Below, one piece after another: positions 12,411-23,748 of a stretch of 64,000 nt of DNA (position 1 is its first letter; the number at the start of each line of letters is the position of its first letter). This stretch comes from Trifolium pratense (taxonomy: Eukaryota; Streptophyta; Magnoliopsida; Fabales; Fabaceae), in contig NC_060062.1 in NCBI RefSeq assembly GCF_020283565.1, positions 23,992,251 through 24,056,250 of the forward strand, in the 5' to 3' direction. Under the pieces are notes generated by a model. It was not told the origin of the DNA. It was given only the letters and a program-made list of their open reading frames with translations, and did not search any database. A program made the translations under genes and the position numbers.

Positions 12411-15400
12411 AATTTTGGCTAAAACAATATTAGACCAGTATATGGAGAGATACGGTATTACCTTTCCTTCGATTCAACATGATCACACAACTAGGAAAGA
12501 AAGTAACACATAGTAAGACTACTTCCAAGAGAGGTAAGTAGCATCAGAGGCATGCAATAGCAGGAATAAACACATATAGCCTCACAGAGCAGATAGAGAG
12601 AAATAAACTCTCATAGTGGATTCAAAGATAGGAGAAATAAACTCCTATAATCAGAGTACATCCATTCAACAAAAGATCACCAGGGAAAAATAAATTCCCA
12701 CAAACATAGAACTAGGAAAAATAAATTCCCAGCCACCAGAGAATAAAGCCAAGATGTCTCAGCATCTGGCATCACACTTGTCACTTATTCATACTACCAC
12801 TCCCCCTGAATTTATGCATGACAGAGCACAAGCATACAATGTAATCAACCATAGGAACTACAACATCCTTGTAATAGCAGAAGCATTCAATCAGAGTGAT
12901 TAACGCTTAATAGTTGTTGTAGACACACATGTGTGCATTCATAAATAAGCATGTACAAGTTACCCATATTTCTATGAGTGTAACTAACTAAGTCACCCAT
13001 ATTGCTATGAATGTGACCTAAATCACCCATATTTCTATGACTGTGATCCTAAGCATAAAAGTCATCCATATTTCTATGATTATGACTAAGCACGATGAAT
13101 CATCCATATTTCTATGACTATGATTATGATCATGCCCTATGCTACAAATTTAAATGCTTTTTGGAATTCTTGCAACACATCACACAGAGCTGAAGGTAAC
13201 ATTTACTCCACATCGCAGAAAGAACCGCAACAACATACACACCAGATGTCAGCACATCTGTCCACACATCACGCAGATACCAGATGTCAGCACATCTGTC
13301 CACACATCACGCAGATACCAGATGTCAGCAGATCACTACTCCCCCTTTTTAGCCACAAATTCTGACAAATAAAGTCAGTGTGCATTAAACAAAAGAATAG
13401 AGGCAAAGAGGTACCATAGCAGTATCAGAAGTGCAAGTTACATAACAGAGAGAACTAAACTCTCACAAAAGAACCACATAGGGAGAAATAAACTCCCACA
13501 TACTGAGAAAAATAAATTCTCACACATCAGATCAGGATGTCTAGACATCAGACATGACATCACACATCAGGAACATAACACTCCCACAACCATTAAACAC
13601 ACTATCAGAGCATAAGCTAGCAGAACACATTATCAAGCTAGCTACACACTACTACTCCTCCTGAATAGCATTTCTCCCCCTCAACACATGCATATATATA
13701 TATAACTCACACTCCCCCTCAATACGAGCATAGAAGCATAAGAACATCAATACGAGCATAGAAGCATAAGAACAGCAACTTCACCAAATGTAAGAACATC
13801 AGTCCACACATTTGTCCACACACACACTACTCCTCCTTTTTAGTCATAATTTTGACAAACATCATACATATCAGAACACAGAGTAACAAAAACAGAAATA
13901 TCCAGAGTGCAGATATTCCAGACCATAGGCACATACAGGTGCTAGAAATCCATGGCCTAGCCCACAAAAGATACGGAGAACAAAAGTAGTGGAAAGAGAA
14001 CATGCGCGCTTTCATCCACAATACCATGACCAAACTCCAACAGTATAGCATGAAGATCATAAGTAACAAGGCATAAACCTATACTATCTTCATCACATCA
14101 ACCACATAGTGCACAGAGCTACTACAACCAAATATAACCCCATGGGATACATAGTTCATCAGATATATATCAGAAGTGGAGGAACCATATCATATCTACC
14201 ACATCAAACTCCATAGTTAACACTCATAAAATAGACATTTTCCCCTTGTTTCCACAACATGACAAGAGCATGAGAAAACATTGTTCTTGGAAATAACATG
14301 TACCAACCGGCAGAGAAAACAATGTTAGGAACATGTGGTCCGACAAAAGAAATCTATAGTCAGAAGTCAAAGACACTCCCTTTTTGGCTTTGGAGTGCTT
14401 CTGATCTTTCAATCTCAAAGAGTTGTCTCATAATACTCTTAGAGATTACACCCATAAAGGTTATTGGTAGCTTCACCATAAACGTTGTAGTTTGCTTCAT
14501 AGTCAAAAACATACTCACAAAAAATTCAGCTTCTCATAACATTATCTCCTTTAAAACATAAATTTCTATTTCTAGACCTTTTCTTCAAAATGAATGAAAC
14601 ATTCTCTAAGAGGACAGAAGAGATGTCAACTTTCTTCCTGTCAAGTGACATGATGCCCAGAACAACATCCTCAATATTTGGCTCATAGTCAACCACATTC
14701 TGGCATTTTGGTGACAGATGTTGTACACAATGTTGGAACACTTGAGATAACACGATGTTGAGACAGATGTTACAACATCTCGTACCAGAACAGACAAGTT
14801 ATTCAACACAGATGAGTATTATTCAGTTCCAATCTCAAGAGACATATACCAAAAGCATCTTCAACAATATATATATTGTCATCACATAAGAACATCAAAC
14901 TAGAGGTTTCAGAAACAGGTCTGAAATAGTCACTTACCATAGTAGTAATCACCTTTGATCATCACATTATCGCATATGATCATAACACATCTGAACACAT
15001 ATAATACTTCTCAGAAGAATGCACATCCAAACAATCGTACCATGCTAGTTCTCTTTTTAGTCACACTTTGAGTAACAACTTTGGTCAAGTGGAAGATCAT
15101 CAAGATCAGTTTCTTCTACCACATTCAAAACATCAATACTCCAAACCACCATTAGTTGATCTTCAACCTCATTAGATTGAGGACTCTCAGAACCATATAA
15201 GCATCAGTTTGGGGGATTGCAGAACAGGTTTCAACAACACTAACGGGTTGGTCCAGGATGTTTCAACATCCGATATGACATTAGACTTATGTTAGGTTCC
15301 TTTGGGGGACTCAACGACAACTTTAGTGAGGGATGACAAAGTGTCAGAACCAACAACCTTGGAAGATGACATATGCACAATTTCAACAACAATGTCATCA

Positions 15401-15413
15401 ACAACAGCAACAT
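12411..15413 (-). other. Interior of the LTR element, non-coding 3' portion
   Basis: About 3 kb with no ORF I can support on either strand. It is rich in degenerate direct repeats: GGGAGAAATAAACTCCCAC-like segments (12600-12740, 13450-13530), CCATATTTCTATGA segments (12960-13120) and the ACATCTG/ACATTTGT motif. Confidence 0.6.
13241..13330. repeat. 38-bp minisatellite inside the LTR element
   Basis: Units starting at 13241, 13279 and 13317 (the last partial), period 38, beginning ACCAGATGTCAGCACATCTG. The core is itself the dispersed ACATCTG motif of the element and contains a short inverted repeat (CAGATGT/ACATCTG). Confidence 0.85.
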
Positions 15414-15632
15414 TCATACTAGATTGACAGTTTGAGAGGTACATCTGACAGATGTTCCAACACTACCCACAATATTTGAACTGACAGAACCTTTAACATG
15501 AGTAACAACATTTGATTCGATATTAATAAAATTTACCCAAGTAAATCTGGAGGAATCATCAACAACTGAAAAGACATACTTCTTTCGACCAAGGTTTTCA
15601 ACTTGCATAAGTCTCATCAAATCAGCAATCAT
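15414..15632 (-). pseudogene. Integrase core fragment (Ty1/copia)
   Basis: A 72-aa minus-strand reading whose first ~40 residues resemble the start of the copia integrase catalytic core: MQVENLGRKKYVFSVVDDSS followed by RFTWVNF. In the family the D of VDD is the first acidic catalytic residue. After about residue 40 the similarity stops and the dispersed VGTSV motif follows. No zinc-binding region, second Asp or Glu is present, so it cannot be active. It is the main evidence for a copia ancestry of the element. Confidence 0.6.
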
Positions 15633-16058
15633 CTCTTTTTCTGGTCATGAACCTAGAAGTTTTCGTGCCAGATGTTGCAACATTATGTGAGACATTTGTC
15701 CCTTCAACTAGTCTATAGTGCAATGTGAGAGGAGATTCCCTCTTACAGATAACATCAGAGCTGATCAAAATACTAGGATGTTGATCAAGAATAATACTAC
15801 AAAGCACATTGGAAATGTTGTTGGCATCTTTACATCCAAAGGCTTAGCATGCTTAGTAGTTTGAAAAATATAAGAGTCAAAATCCCATTTGGTCTTGGTA
15901 CCAACAGTGTAGATAAAGTTACTCAAGCCTATAGCACTGTCAGAAAACTCTACCTCAGCTTCAGGTTCTTCACTCCTGCCCAAAAACTTATTAATCACAT
16001 CAGGTGAAAATTCAACACATCTACCCATGTCAAAAACCTTCATGAATTCTTTGCTCAA
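15622..16058 (-). pseudogene. Envelope-like / putative plant transposon domain, copy 2 (frameshifted)
   Basis: Two overlapping minus-strand readings (15765-16058 and 15622-15807) together parallel the protein at 16123-16785: GRCVEFSPDVINKFLGR against GRCVHFSPSIINKFLGR, FIYTVGTK against FIYVVGTK, ILDQHPSIL against VLDQHPNIL, then GTNVSHNVATSG against GTNVAAGVGTSV. The middle ~60 residues are deleted and the frame is broken near 15780. This is the domain type commonly annotated in legumes as envelope-like protein or putative plant transposon protein; its function is unknown. It is a degraded tandem duplicate of the neighbouring copy. Confidence 0.6.
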
Positions 16059-16122
16059 AGGATCATCACAGTCTTCAGTTTCCTGGCTTCAAGAGCTGTA
16101 CTAGACTCAATCAAGTCAGTTA

Positions 16123-16785
16123 TCATTTGCTGCCTAGTGAGAGCACCAGCTTTTGCTGGACAGATGTACCAACACCTGCTGCAACATTTGTCCCTGCAAG
16201 CAGCCTTTGCTCAATATTCAGCTTTCCTTTTCTTTTACAAGGGACATCAGTGTCCACAAGAATATTTGGATGTTGGTCAAGAACAATACCACACAGTAAA
16301 GTAGGAAATGCTATGGGTAGTTGTAGAGCAAAAGATTTAGCATGTTCCAAAGTGGCATAAAAGACATAAGCACCATAATCAAACCTGGCCTTAGTTCCAA
16401 CAACATAAATGAACCTAGCCAATTCTTTGACTACATTACTGGAATGAGTGGTAGGAACCCGATTAACAACAACAATCTTATTCAGAACTGCATATAAAGG
16501 AGATAGTTGAGATGCAGAAAGTTTCATTTGACAAGGCCATTGCTTCAGCCTATTCCCAGTGATTGTTCTACAAATATTATCTGTGACTTCCAGCTCAGCT
16601 ACTTCCTCATTACTTCTTCCCAAAAATTTGTTGATTATAGAGGGTGAGAAGTGAACACACCTTCCTCTCACAAAAACCTGCCTATACTCAGGGTTTTTAG
16701 GATCATCACAATTGTCACCAACATTCACTACAAATCCCCTTACCAGCTTATCAAAACAGTCACCTAGATCAGACACTGTTCTCAT
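16123..16785 (-). CDS. Envelope-like / putative plant transposon domain protein, copy 1
   Basis: A 220-aa open reading frame on the element's coding strand. Residues about 36-55 (VFVRGRCVHFSPSIINKFLG), then ARFIYVVGTKARFDYGAYVF and IVLDQHPNILVDTDVPCKRK, match the plant-transposon domain found in legume envelope-like proteins. These sit near the integrase or 3' end of some LTR elements; no biochemical role is established to my knowledge. It ends in the GTNVAAGVGTSV motif. The ORF probably represents part of a longer polyprotein with the upstream piece at 16985-17512, separated by a frame break near 16800. A degraded duplicate lies at 15622-16058. Confidence 0.55.
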   Translation of the reverse strand: MRTVSDLGDCFDKLVRGFVVNVGDNCDDPKNPEYRQVFVRGRCVHFSPSIINKFLGRSNEEVAELEVTDNICRTITGNRLKQWPCQMKLSASQLSPLYAVLNKIVVVNRVPTTHSSNVVKELARFIYVVGTKARFDYGAYVFYATLEHAKSFALQLPIAFPTLLCGIVLDQHPNILVDTDVPCKRKGKLNIEQRLLAGTNVAAGVGTSVQQKLVLSLGSK

Positions 16786-16984
16786 CAGACCTTCACTCCT
16801 TTCACACTTCTTCTGAATGTGTCACCAAATGTAGCTACACTTGTCTCCCTTTCAAAGTCTGATTTACTAGAAGGGGGTTCTTTCTTTTCAGACTCTTTTT
16901 CTTCTCCCCAGTAACAGATACATTATTACTCTTTGTCCTTGGTGGACCATAAAAAGGTTTCTTCCCAACAAATCTTGTCACCTT

Positions 16985-17512
16985 TCATGATTTAGATTTC
17001 TGGACAAGTGTATTGACAGTTGTCACATTTTTACCAGCCCTACTTCTGATTCTTCCTACAACATTAGCACTAGGTTTCTTATCTAGTGACTTGTTACCAG
17101 CCACTATGTCATTCACAATGACAACATCAGGATCATCACCCACACTTTTGTCAACAGAAGGTTCTTTATCAGCAAACAAAGACCTAATACTCTCATCAGA
17201 TTTAGAATAACTCATAACATTATTACCAGAGTTATTATCAGTCCTTACTACTACTGGAATTCTTTCTTGCTCAGTAGTATCCACCTGGTCAGGATTATCT
17301 TGATCATTCTTGCCTACACCAGTATCAGGTGCCACAAATGTATAAACATCTGGCACAACATTAGTCTCAAGAACAGTTTCCTTGATATACTCATCAATAC
17401 AGTAACTATTGACCTTAGTAGAAGCATCAACAGCAGATTTAACATTTGCCGAAGAATTTAAATCATATTTCCCTTGATTAGCGTGCACCAGACAATGGAG
17501 AGAGAGATACAA
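16985..17512 (-). CDS. Acidic low-complexity segment of the element's polyprotein, copy 1
   Basis: A 175-aa minus-strand ORF rich in Asp, Asn, Val, Ser and Lys, without recognisable domains and probably disordered. It contains ETNVVPDVYTFVAPDTG and a repeat of the preceding 17617-17982 reading (ETLKETIPETNVVPSVGTFV against EYIKETVLETNVVPDVYTFV, then NTTKKENTIKVI against DTTEQERIPVVV). It lies directly upstream of the envelope-like domain and likely formed the N-terminal part of the same protein. No function is assigned. Confidence 0.4.
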   Translation of the reverse strand: MYLSLHCLVHANQGKYDLNSSANVKSAVDASTKVNSYCIDEYIKETVLETNVVPDVYTFVAPDTGVGKNDQDNPDQVDTTEQERIPVVVRTDNNSGNNVMSYSKSDESIRSLFADKEPSVDKSVGDDPDVVIVNDIVAGNKSLDKKPSANVVGRIRSRAGKNVTTVNTLVQKSKS

Positions 17513-17616
17513 GACATACCTTCTTTCACTTCAACAAAAACACACACCAGAGGCATGCAGCAGCGTAATTGGCTTCACCGAGCCCACATAACACATTGAC
17601 AGACAGATATAAATTC

Positions 17617-17982
17617 TCACAAAGAACATATTTGATCGGGATGACTAGATTCATAGCATAACACATCCACAAACATCACGACAAAGACTAGCACTCTACT
17701 AATCAGAGCATGAGCAGTCATAATTACTTTTATAGTATTCTCTTTCTTAGTAGTATTCATCTGGTAAGAAATATCTGAAACATTATGATCTATTATAGTT
17801 TCAGGTGCTGCAGATGTATCAAAATATGTGGCAGTTGCAGGTGCCACAAATGTACCTACACTTGGTACAACATTTGTCTCAGGGATAGTTTCCTTGAGAG
17901 TTTCACCAACACAATTACTTGTGGCCTTAGTGAAAGCACCAAAGTCACAATTAACAACAGCAGGGGGACACAAGAGGATCAA
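17617..17982 (-). pseudogene. Acidic low-complexity segment, copy 2
   Basis: A 121-aa minus-strand reading parallel to 16985-17512 and carrying ETNVVPSVGTFVAP. It breaks into unrelated residues in its last third. Together with the other paired segments it indicates a tandem duplication inside the element. Confidence 0.4.
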
Positions 17983-18372
17983 CCATCAGTAGTTGATTAA
18001 CCTTTAATACCAGATCATCCACACATGTTTGAACAACACTCTAACCCTTTTACTTAACAAGGACACATCTTGATCACTGTCCTTGCAGAACCACACTCTG
18101 TATCATGACCTTTTGAATAGGCAAGATGTCATGCTTAATAAGTGTGAAGTCACTCACAAACTCCAAAACTTCTTAGTTTGCTTAAAAGCTTGACTAAGAT
18201 TCTGATTATCAGCTCTTTTCTCGAGTGACTTGCAGTAGATAACCAAAGACAATTATCAGACCTCAGTATCTGACAATATTTTGCTGCCCTTACATCCACT
18301 ACTAGTGGAATCAATAGTCATGCATTGCTAGAGCATACTATTAAAGAAAGATCAGAACCTCCACATTCTGAT

Positions 18373-18940
18373 TCACATAGGCAGATAAGCTTCTTCTGAC
18401 CATACAACTTGAGCACTCCTATGCATAATTCCAAGCACCTTACATGCCCAACTGTCATCCAATACGATTCTGCATAATCTGCAGGTCAGATGTACCAACA
18501 TCTGGGAGCACATCAGTCCCCTTCTCAGGTACCATAATAATAGATCCTTTATCAAGCTTACACAGGAAAAGCAAAACACACATCTGCACTACCACTTACT
18601 TGGATCAGAAATAAACTCACCCAAGAAGTCAACCATAAGTTTCTAGTGTCAAAATAAATCCAACAAGATTCTGCATACTGCTGGTCAGATGTAGCAACAT
18701 CTGGGACGACATCAGTCCCCTTCTCAAGGAACACACCAAGAGATCCTTTATCAAAGCCACTGGAAGTTGGCTTTTAGGGTTAGAAGCAAAAATAAATTGC
18801 TCACAACTTCGTTCAGATCTCTCTTCAACAAACTCATATATGAGTGCCTTTATGAGTGGACTTGAGATCACCCTCAAGTATCGTTGGCATCTCCAACAAG
18901 TTAGTTGAACCTCACCAGAGGAGAACAGAGTGTAGCACAC
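18373..18940 (-). pseudogene. Duplicated GTDVxPDVxTS-coding segments near the 5' end of the element
   Basis: Two similar stretches (about 18629-18780 and 18400-18579) read on the minus strand as EKGTDVVPDVATSDQQ and EKGTDVLPDVGTSDLQ, each after a DKGS-like lead and before an M/AxN-rich tail (QYAESCW against QIMQNRI). The frame is kept only locally. No gag-type features (zinc knuckle, major homology region) are visible. Confidence 0.45.
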
Positions 18941-19277
18941 TCAAAACCACCAGGAGTTTTCCCATCATATATGTATGCAGCGGAATTCAAACCAGAAAAC
19001 TCCTCAACAAACTTCAGGCACACCATAATGACCTTTGCACAAACTCCACACTTCAGGTGCACCAGGTTAACATAGGGTTGAAAATAAATCAAACCATACA
19101 GAAGCTCAAACATCAAAGCTATACATCGTGCCATGAATAGTCCATCCTCCACTTCTAGGGACCATTCAAACAAATATGAACTTCTTCAAGTCCAAACAAC
19201 TTTTCAGTATTCCTTACTTGTTCATAACCAGAAAGTATCTTCCCTAGGATCTCACCCAGATACAGAACAGGATGCCT
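18941..19277 (-). other. Leader region of the LTR element
   Basis: Between the primer site and the first repeated coding segment. I see no supported ORF or RNA gene. Confidence 0.5.
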
Positions 19278-19289
19278 GCTCTGATACCA
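19278..19289 (-). other. Primer-binding site (tRNA-Met type)
   Basis: The minus strand reads TGGTATCAGAGC two bases inside the LTR end, the usual initiator tRNA-Met site of plant LTR elements. Confidence 0.9.
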
Positions 19290-19291
19290 AT

Positions 19292-20523
19292 TGAAATTCT
19301 GGTACACAGTAGACAAGTGTTGTCCACGATGTGCCGACACTTGTCGCAACACTTGTCTTAGCAGTAAGAACAATAAAACAGAGCATTAAAAACATATACT
19401 GAAAAGCATAAACGACACACATAATTGTTAACCCAGTTCAGCCTAACAGCCTAATCTGGGGGATACCAATCCAGGAGGAAATTCACTATCAGCAGTATTA
19501 ATTCGGAGCTAAACTCCCCCGTTTACAACTCCTCACTTAATCCCTACCCAATGCAACTTCTACCTAGGAACTCCTAGATATGAGACCCCGTCTCACTCCC
19601 CTCAACCTTACAACCAGTAAGGATTTCAATAACAACATAATGGAGACACTCTCCTTGACAAAGATGAAGTCGACACACTTCAATAACATCACCACCTAGC
19701 CAACGACTAAGTTCACAATTTGGAGTTGCTTAAAAGCTTCCTCCAATTACAATACTCAACTCATTACCTATAGGTTTCTGAGTGAGGACATAGTGACCAT
19801 CTCACAACCCGAGTGGTTCACTTTACACCAACTCTCCTAGAGAGTGGCTTAAAGACACGAAACCCTTAAAAGACTACATCTTTGATATTCTATTTTAGCA
19901 TCAAGTTTCGGTAAATAATAAGGGTTAGCAGCACCCTTTATATAGCACAGCCTCGTGGGCTTTTCACAATGCTTCAGCTCCAAGAAATCTTCTAGATGCA
20001 AAATATATATTTTTACCAAATCTTTCTTTGCATCAAATATTCCTCCCATAAATATATTTGTTGTAAATATATTTTAAAATTAAATCTTCTAATCTTCTTG
20101 AAGCACAAAGATTTATTTGAAATAAATCTTTTATATTTTCTGCAGCAATCTTCACAAGATATATTTTTGAAAATAATAGTTCTATTTTTGAAACACAAAA
20201 ATATATTTTCCAAAAATATAATTCCTTTGGAAAATAGAACTAGGGTTCAGCTGCCTTCTGAAACACATTGATCACGTGCGCCTTGTTGTATAAGAAACCA
20301 CGAAATAATTCTTCAAACAGATCTTCAAAAGATTGAGTAGAAAATAATAACATCTAGCTGGCGCGCGCAGAACGGAGTCAGGTGTTGTTCCAAAGTGTAA
20401 CAACATTTGTCACAACACTTGGGGTCAGCACATTTGTCTCAACACTTGGGGTCAGCACATTTGTCTCAACACTTGGCTAAAATATGTTTTCGCAAAATGT
20501 AGCCAATATACAAAAACCCAACA
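19292..20523 (-). repeat. 5' LTR of the copia-type element
   Basis: 1232-bp partner of 11163-12394. It lies upstream in the element's own minus-strand orientation, so transcription would start here and run toward 11163. Confidence 0.95.
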
Positions 20524-20528
20524 GAACC

Positions 20529-21374
20529 TATAATCTCAAGTTGCTTCTACATCCAATCCAACTAACTTTACCAACATCAAAATAACCATAAATAAACTCA
20601 TAAATTCCAATCTTATGCTACTAATAAGCTCATGACCAGCAGAACAACTAGAATTAGAGGCCAATACAAAACTTATCAACAAAGAAAACTTTTCCAATTC
20701 AAGACCAAGTCATTTTAAAATAAAAGGAAAATAAAACTTTGAATAAAAATGGATTTTCGGTGAGGCAGGGGTACTTTCCGGTGTGGTGATCGTCGGAGGA
20801 AGGTGCTCCGATCACGAAATAAGTTCAGGAGTTTTGTTCCAGACATGAAGGGGAAGGGATGGGTCGGTTTATTTTCTGTTGCAGCTTAATTTAGTTCCTG
20901 CTATCCCTTTCTTTGCTGTTATGTTATTGTTTGGTTTTATCGTAGGTGGTTCTTTGTTTTAGGCTTTTTATTCCTTTGACTGTAATTTTTTACTGGCTAG
21001 ATACATTTCTTTCATAAATTTTTTGCTGATTTCAAATTCTTTTGCTATTAATGTACAGTCATGTCAAGATATATGCGTTATTTGTTGCGGAGAGGTCAGT
21101 TGGAGGTTCTATCTAGGATGACCAACACTGGTGACCGCTCGAAAGTATTTCTATTAGGAACGGTTCATCATAAGAAGGTATTGTTTTTAGTCTTTATAAA
21201 ATTGTGCATTTTTAAATTTAATCTTTTAAAAGAAATTTGGTCTTTTATATTTAATATTCAAAATAATTGTCTTAATATTGTAATGTAATTTAATTGTATG
21301 CATAATTAGCTGTATGATATAATTGTGCTTTTTACTAACATCATTTTATTTTGATTGTAGAAATGTAGAAGAGA
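20529..21374 (-). mobile_element. Tandem Helitron-like unit 3, right part
   Basis: Continuation of unit 3 after the LTR retrotransposon and its GAACC target duplication (20524-20528). It carries the GC-richer stretch and the conserved two-exon-like ORF, and runs to the TC start at 21374. Confidence 0.75.
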
Positions 21375-21378
21375 CTAG
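21059..21378 (+). pseudogene. Two-exon-like ORF in repeat unit 3
   Basis: Exon-like blocks 21059-21177 and 21361-21378, identical in protein to the unit 1 and unit 2 copies. Confidence 0.4.
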
Positions 21379-21402
21379 TTAGGAACCCGTGCAACGCACG
21401 GG
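21375..21402 (-). other. Helitron-like 3' terminus, junction of units 3 and 4
   Basis: Perfect 7-bp stem at 21386-21402, 7-nt spacer, CTAG, directly followed on the minus strand by TCTCTTC. Confidence 0.65.
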
Positions 21403-22511
21403 CGAGGACGATTGTTTCATCTGATTAAATATAGCATTTAGACAATTGGTTGTTAACATAACACAACCATATAAAAAAGACATATAATAATATAATTGTT
21501 GTTATAGTTAAAATCTAAACCAACAAACAAACAATAACTTTGCTTCAAAAAAAAAAAAACTTAAAAGTATCATTAAGATAATTAATGTAAATAGAGTTCA
21601 AGCAGAAAACCATAATAAACTACAACACGTCAAACATAATTGTTTTTGAAGAAGACAATTATTGATGTTGATTAATGATAACAACATTAAAAAAATCGCG
21701 GATCTGAGACAATAAACCGAACTCTTGCACCAGGTTGTATGTTAGCATTTGAACAAATTCAAACCATCTAGCAGATATATACCTCTCATTCCTAATTCTT
21801 GAAGATGTTTTGTAGGGGTATTCAAAATCGAATCAAATTCAAACCAATAGAAAAATGAAAATCGAACCAACTCAAACTAAAAACTGTAAAAAAAATCGTT
21901 TTGGTTTGCATATGTTCGCATCACTTTTTCAATCAACTAATCTGTTCGGTTCAGGTGGTGATCAATTTTTCCGAAACAAAACACCACACACACACATATA
22001 ATACCTACTTAATCACATGAAGTATCTACTTTAATTTTACTACATTTTATGTTTGGTAAATCATATGTGAATATATATAAATTAAGCCTATTGCACCAAT
22101 ATGGCTCTTAATATTATGTCAATGTGGCTCTTGGTAAATCTTAGTGAATATATAAATTAGACACTCCAGTCATAGGTCTGCAACATAGTGATTTATATAG
22201 ATATATTTATCAATACTAAATAAGAAAATCTTTTTAAGGTATACAAAATAACAATCGTTTTGTAGATTGATAAGAAAATCTTTTCACCATTTGGTGTTAA
22301 GGTTTTGTTTTATTTGCACTCTTACCATCCTGCATGGGTAGGACAACAATAACACCGCTCTCACCCCCCTCTCTCTGTCATGATTTGTGTTGGTAATAGT
22401 ACTACAACTACTACTTCATTTTTTGTGAAAAAAAAAACTACTACATTTCAATTCCATTCCATTTCTCTCTCCTCTCTTCACCTTCTTTTTCTTCTCACCA
22501 ACACCAAAACC

Positions 22512-22564
<53 letters not shown>

Positions 22565-23665
22565 ATTGCTCTGAATTTATCTGTGTTGGCAGTACTACTA
22601 CTACATTTCAATTCCATTCCATTTCTCTCTTCTCTCTTCACCTCTTCTCTCTCATAAATCATTTCTTTTCTTATTTTTCTTCACACCAACACCAAAACCC
22701 TCTCTCTCTCACTCTCTCTCTCTCTCTCTCTAAGGTTTGTAACTTATGAATTCAATCTTCTTCTTACTTCTGATTATTCATTCCATTTCTGAATTTTCAC
22801 ACTTCCTAAATTAGGGTTATTACTACTCCATGGAAATGCTTTGATCTTTCTTTTTTTGATTTCCATTATCTAACCTACTTTTGCTATAACACCTTCAAAC
22901 TCATTTTTCATCTTTTATTTTCATTTTAGGAACAAGATTTTCACTATTTCTTAGCTCAACTCAGCTTTGGATTTCATACGAGTTTGTTTTTGGATTTCAG
23001 TGTAATCACGTCCTAATTCAGGTATGTTTTCTATCTTTGTTAAAACTTGCACAACACTATCAGCAACCTTATATGCTTGTTCTTCCACCATCAGCAACCT
23101 TTTATGAAGAACAACCTTTTATGCTTTTATGAAGAACAAGCATAAAAGATGAAAAATGAGTTTGAAGGTGTTATTAGCAAAAGTAGGTTAGATAATGCTT
23201 GTTCTTCCTCCATCATAAACACAATCTTTTATGGTTGTTTTTCATCTATTGAGATTTTTTATATTTCAATGTCATGTTTTAACAGGAACAAAAATACAAA
23301 AAAGAAACTCAATTTTTTTTTTTTAAGATCACTCCATGAATGTTAAACCAAGATAACTAGAGAGCCAACAATCAAGAACAACTTAAAAATCAAAACTTTA
23401 CCTACTTTTACTATCTTCATTGTTATTGTTCATTCGTGTTAATGTTAGTACTATTGATTTTTTAGTGTAATAAATGTGTGCTGTGTTTCAATGATTGGAT
23501 TTAGGGGTGTGTTTGGTTAGCTTAAAAATAATTGAAATTTGTGTTATGTGTTTGGGAAATCTTGCTTAGAAACTTTTTCCATTGAAATTTATGCTTATAT
23601 GTTTTACTTTTTGTTTATTATCTTTGTAAAAGGATGGATGAAGCTGGTTGGTTAATATGGTGCTT

Positions 23666-23669
<4 letters not shown>

Positions 23670-23744
<75 letters not shown>
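23670..23744. repeat. (CT)n microsatellite with one interruption, unit 4
   Basis: CT tract of about 75 nt with a single ATC break near 23707. Confidence 0.95.

Positions 23745-23748
<4 letters not shown>

Larger units (their letters stand above)
11163..20523 (-). mobile_element. Non-autonomous Ty1/copia-type LTR retrotransposon
   Basis: A 9361-bp element with two 1232-bp LTRs, each TG...CA, flanked by the 5-bp duplication GAACC (11158-11162, 20524-20528) inside repeat unit 3. A primer site complementary to tRNA-Met next to the right LTR and a purine tract next to the left LTR put it on the minus strand. I spotted two differences between the LTRs by eye (near 11726 and 12246), so insertion looks recent. 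The 6.9 kb interior has no recognisable gag, protease, RT or RNase H. It holds an integrase scrap and two pairs of envelope-like/plant-transposon domains with many frame breaks. Copia assignment rests on the PBS/PPT form and the integrase scrap. Confidence 0.9.

Noticed and set aside
13241..13330. Regularly spaced 38-bp repeats, superficially like a CRISPR array
   Set aside because: No spacers of unique sequence, no cas genes, plant nuclear DNA; it is a minisatellite.
13114..13372. Two overlapping ORFs with HTRCQHICPHI repeats
   Set aside because: Translation of the 38-bp minisatellite; no homology or start context.
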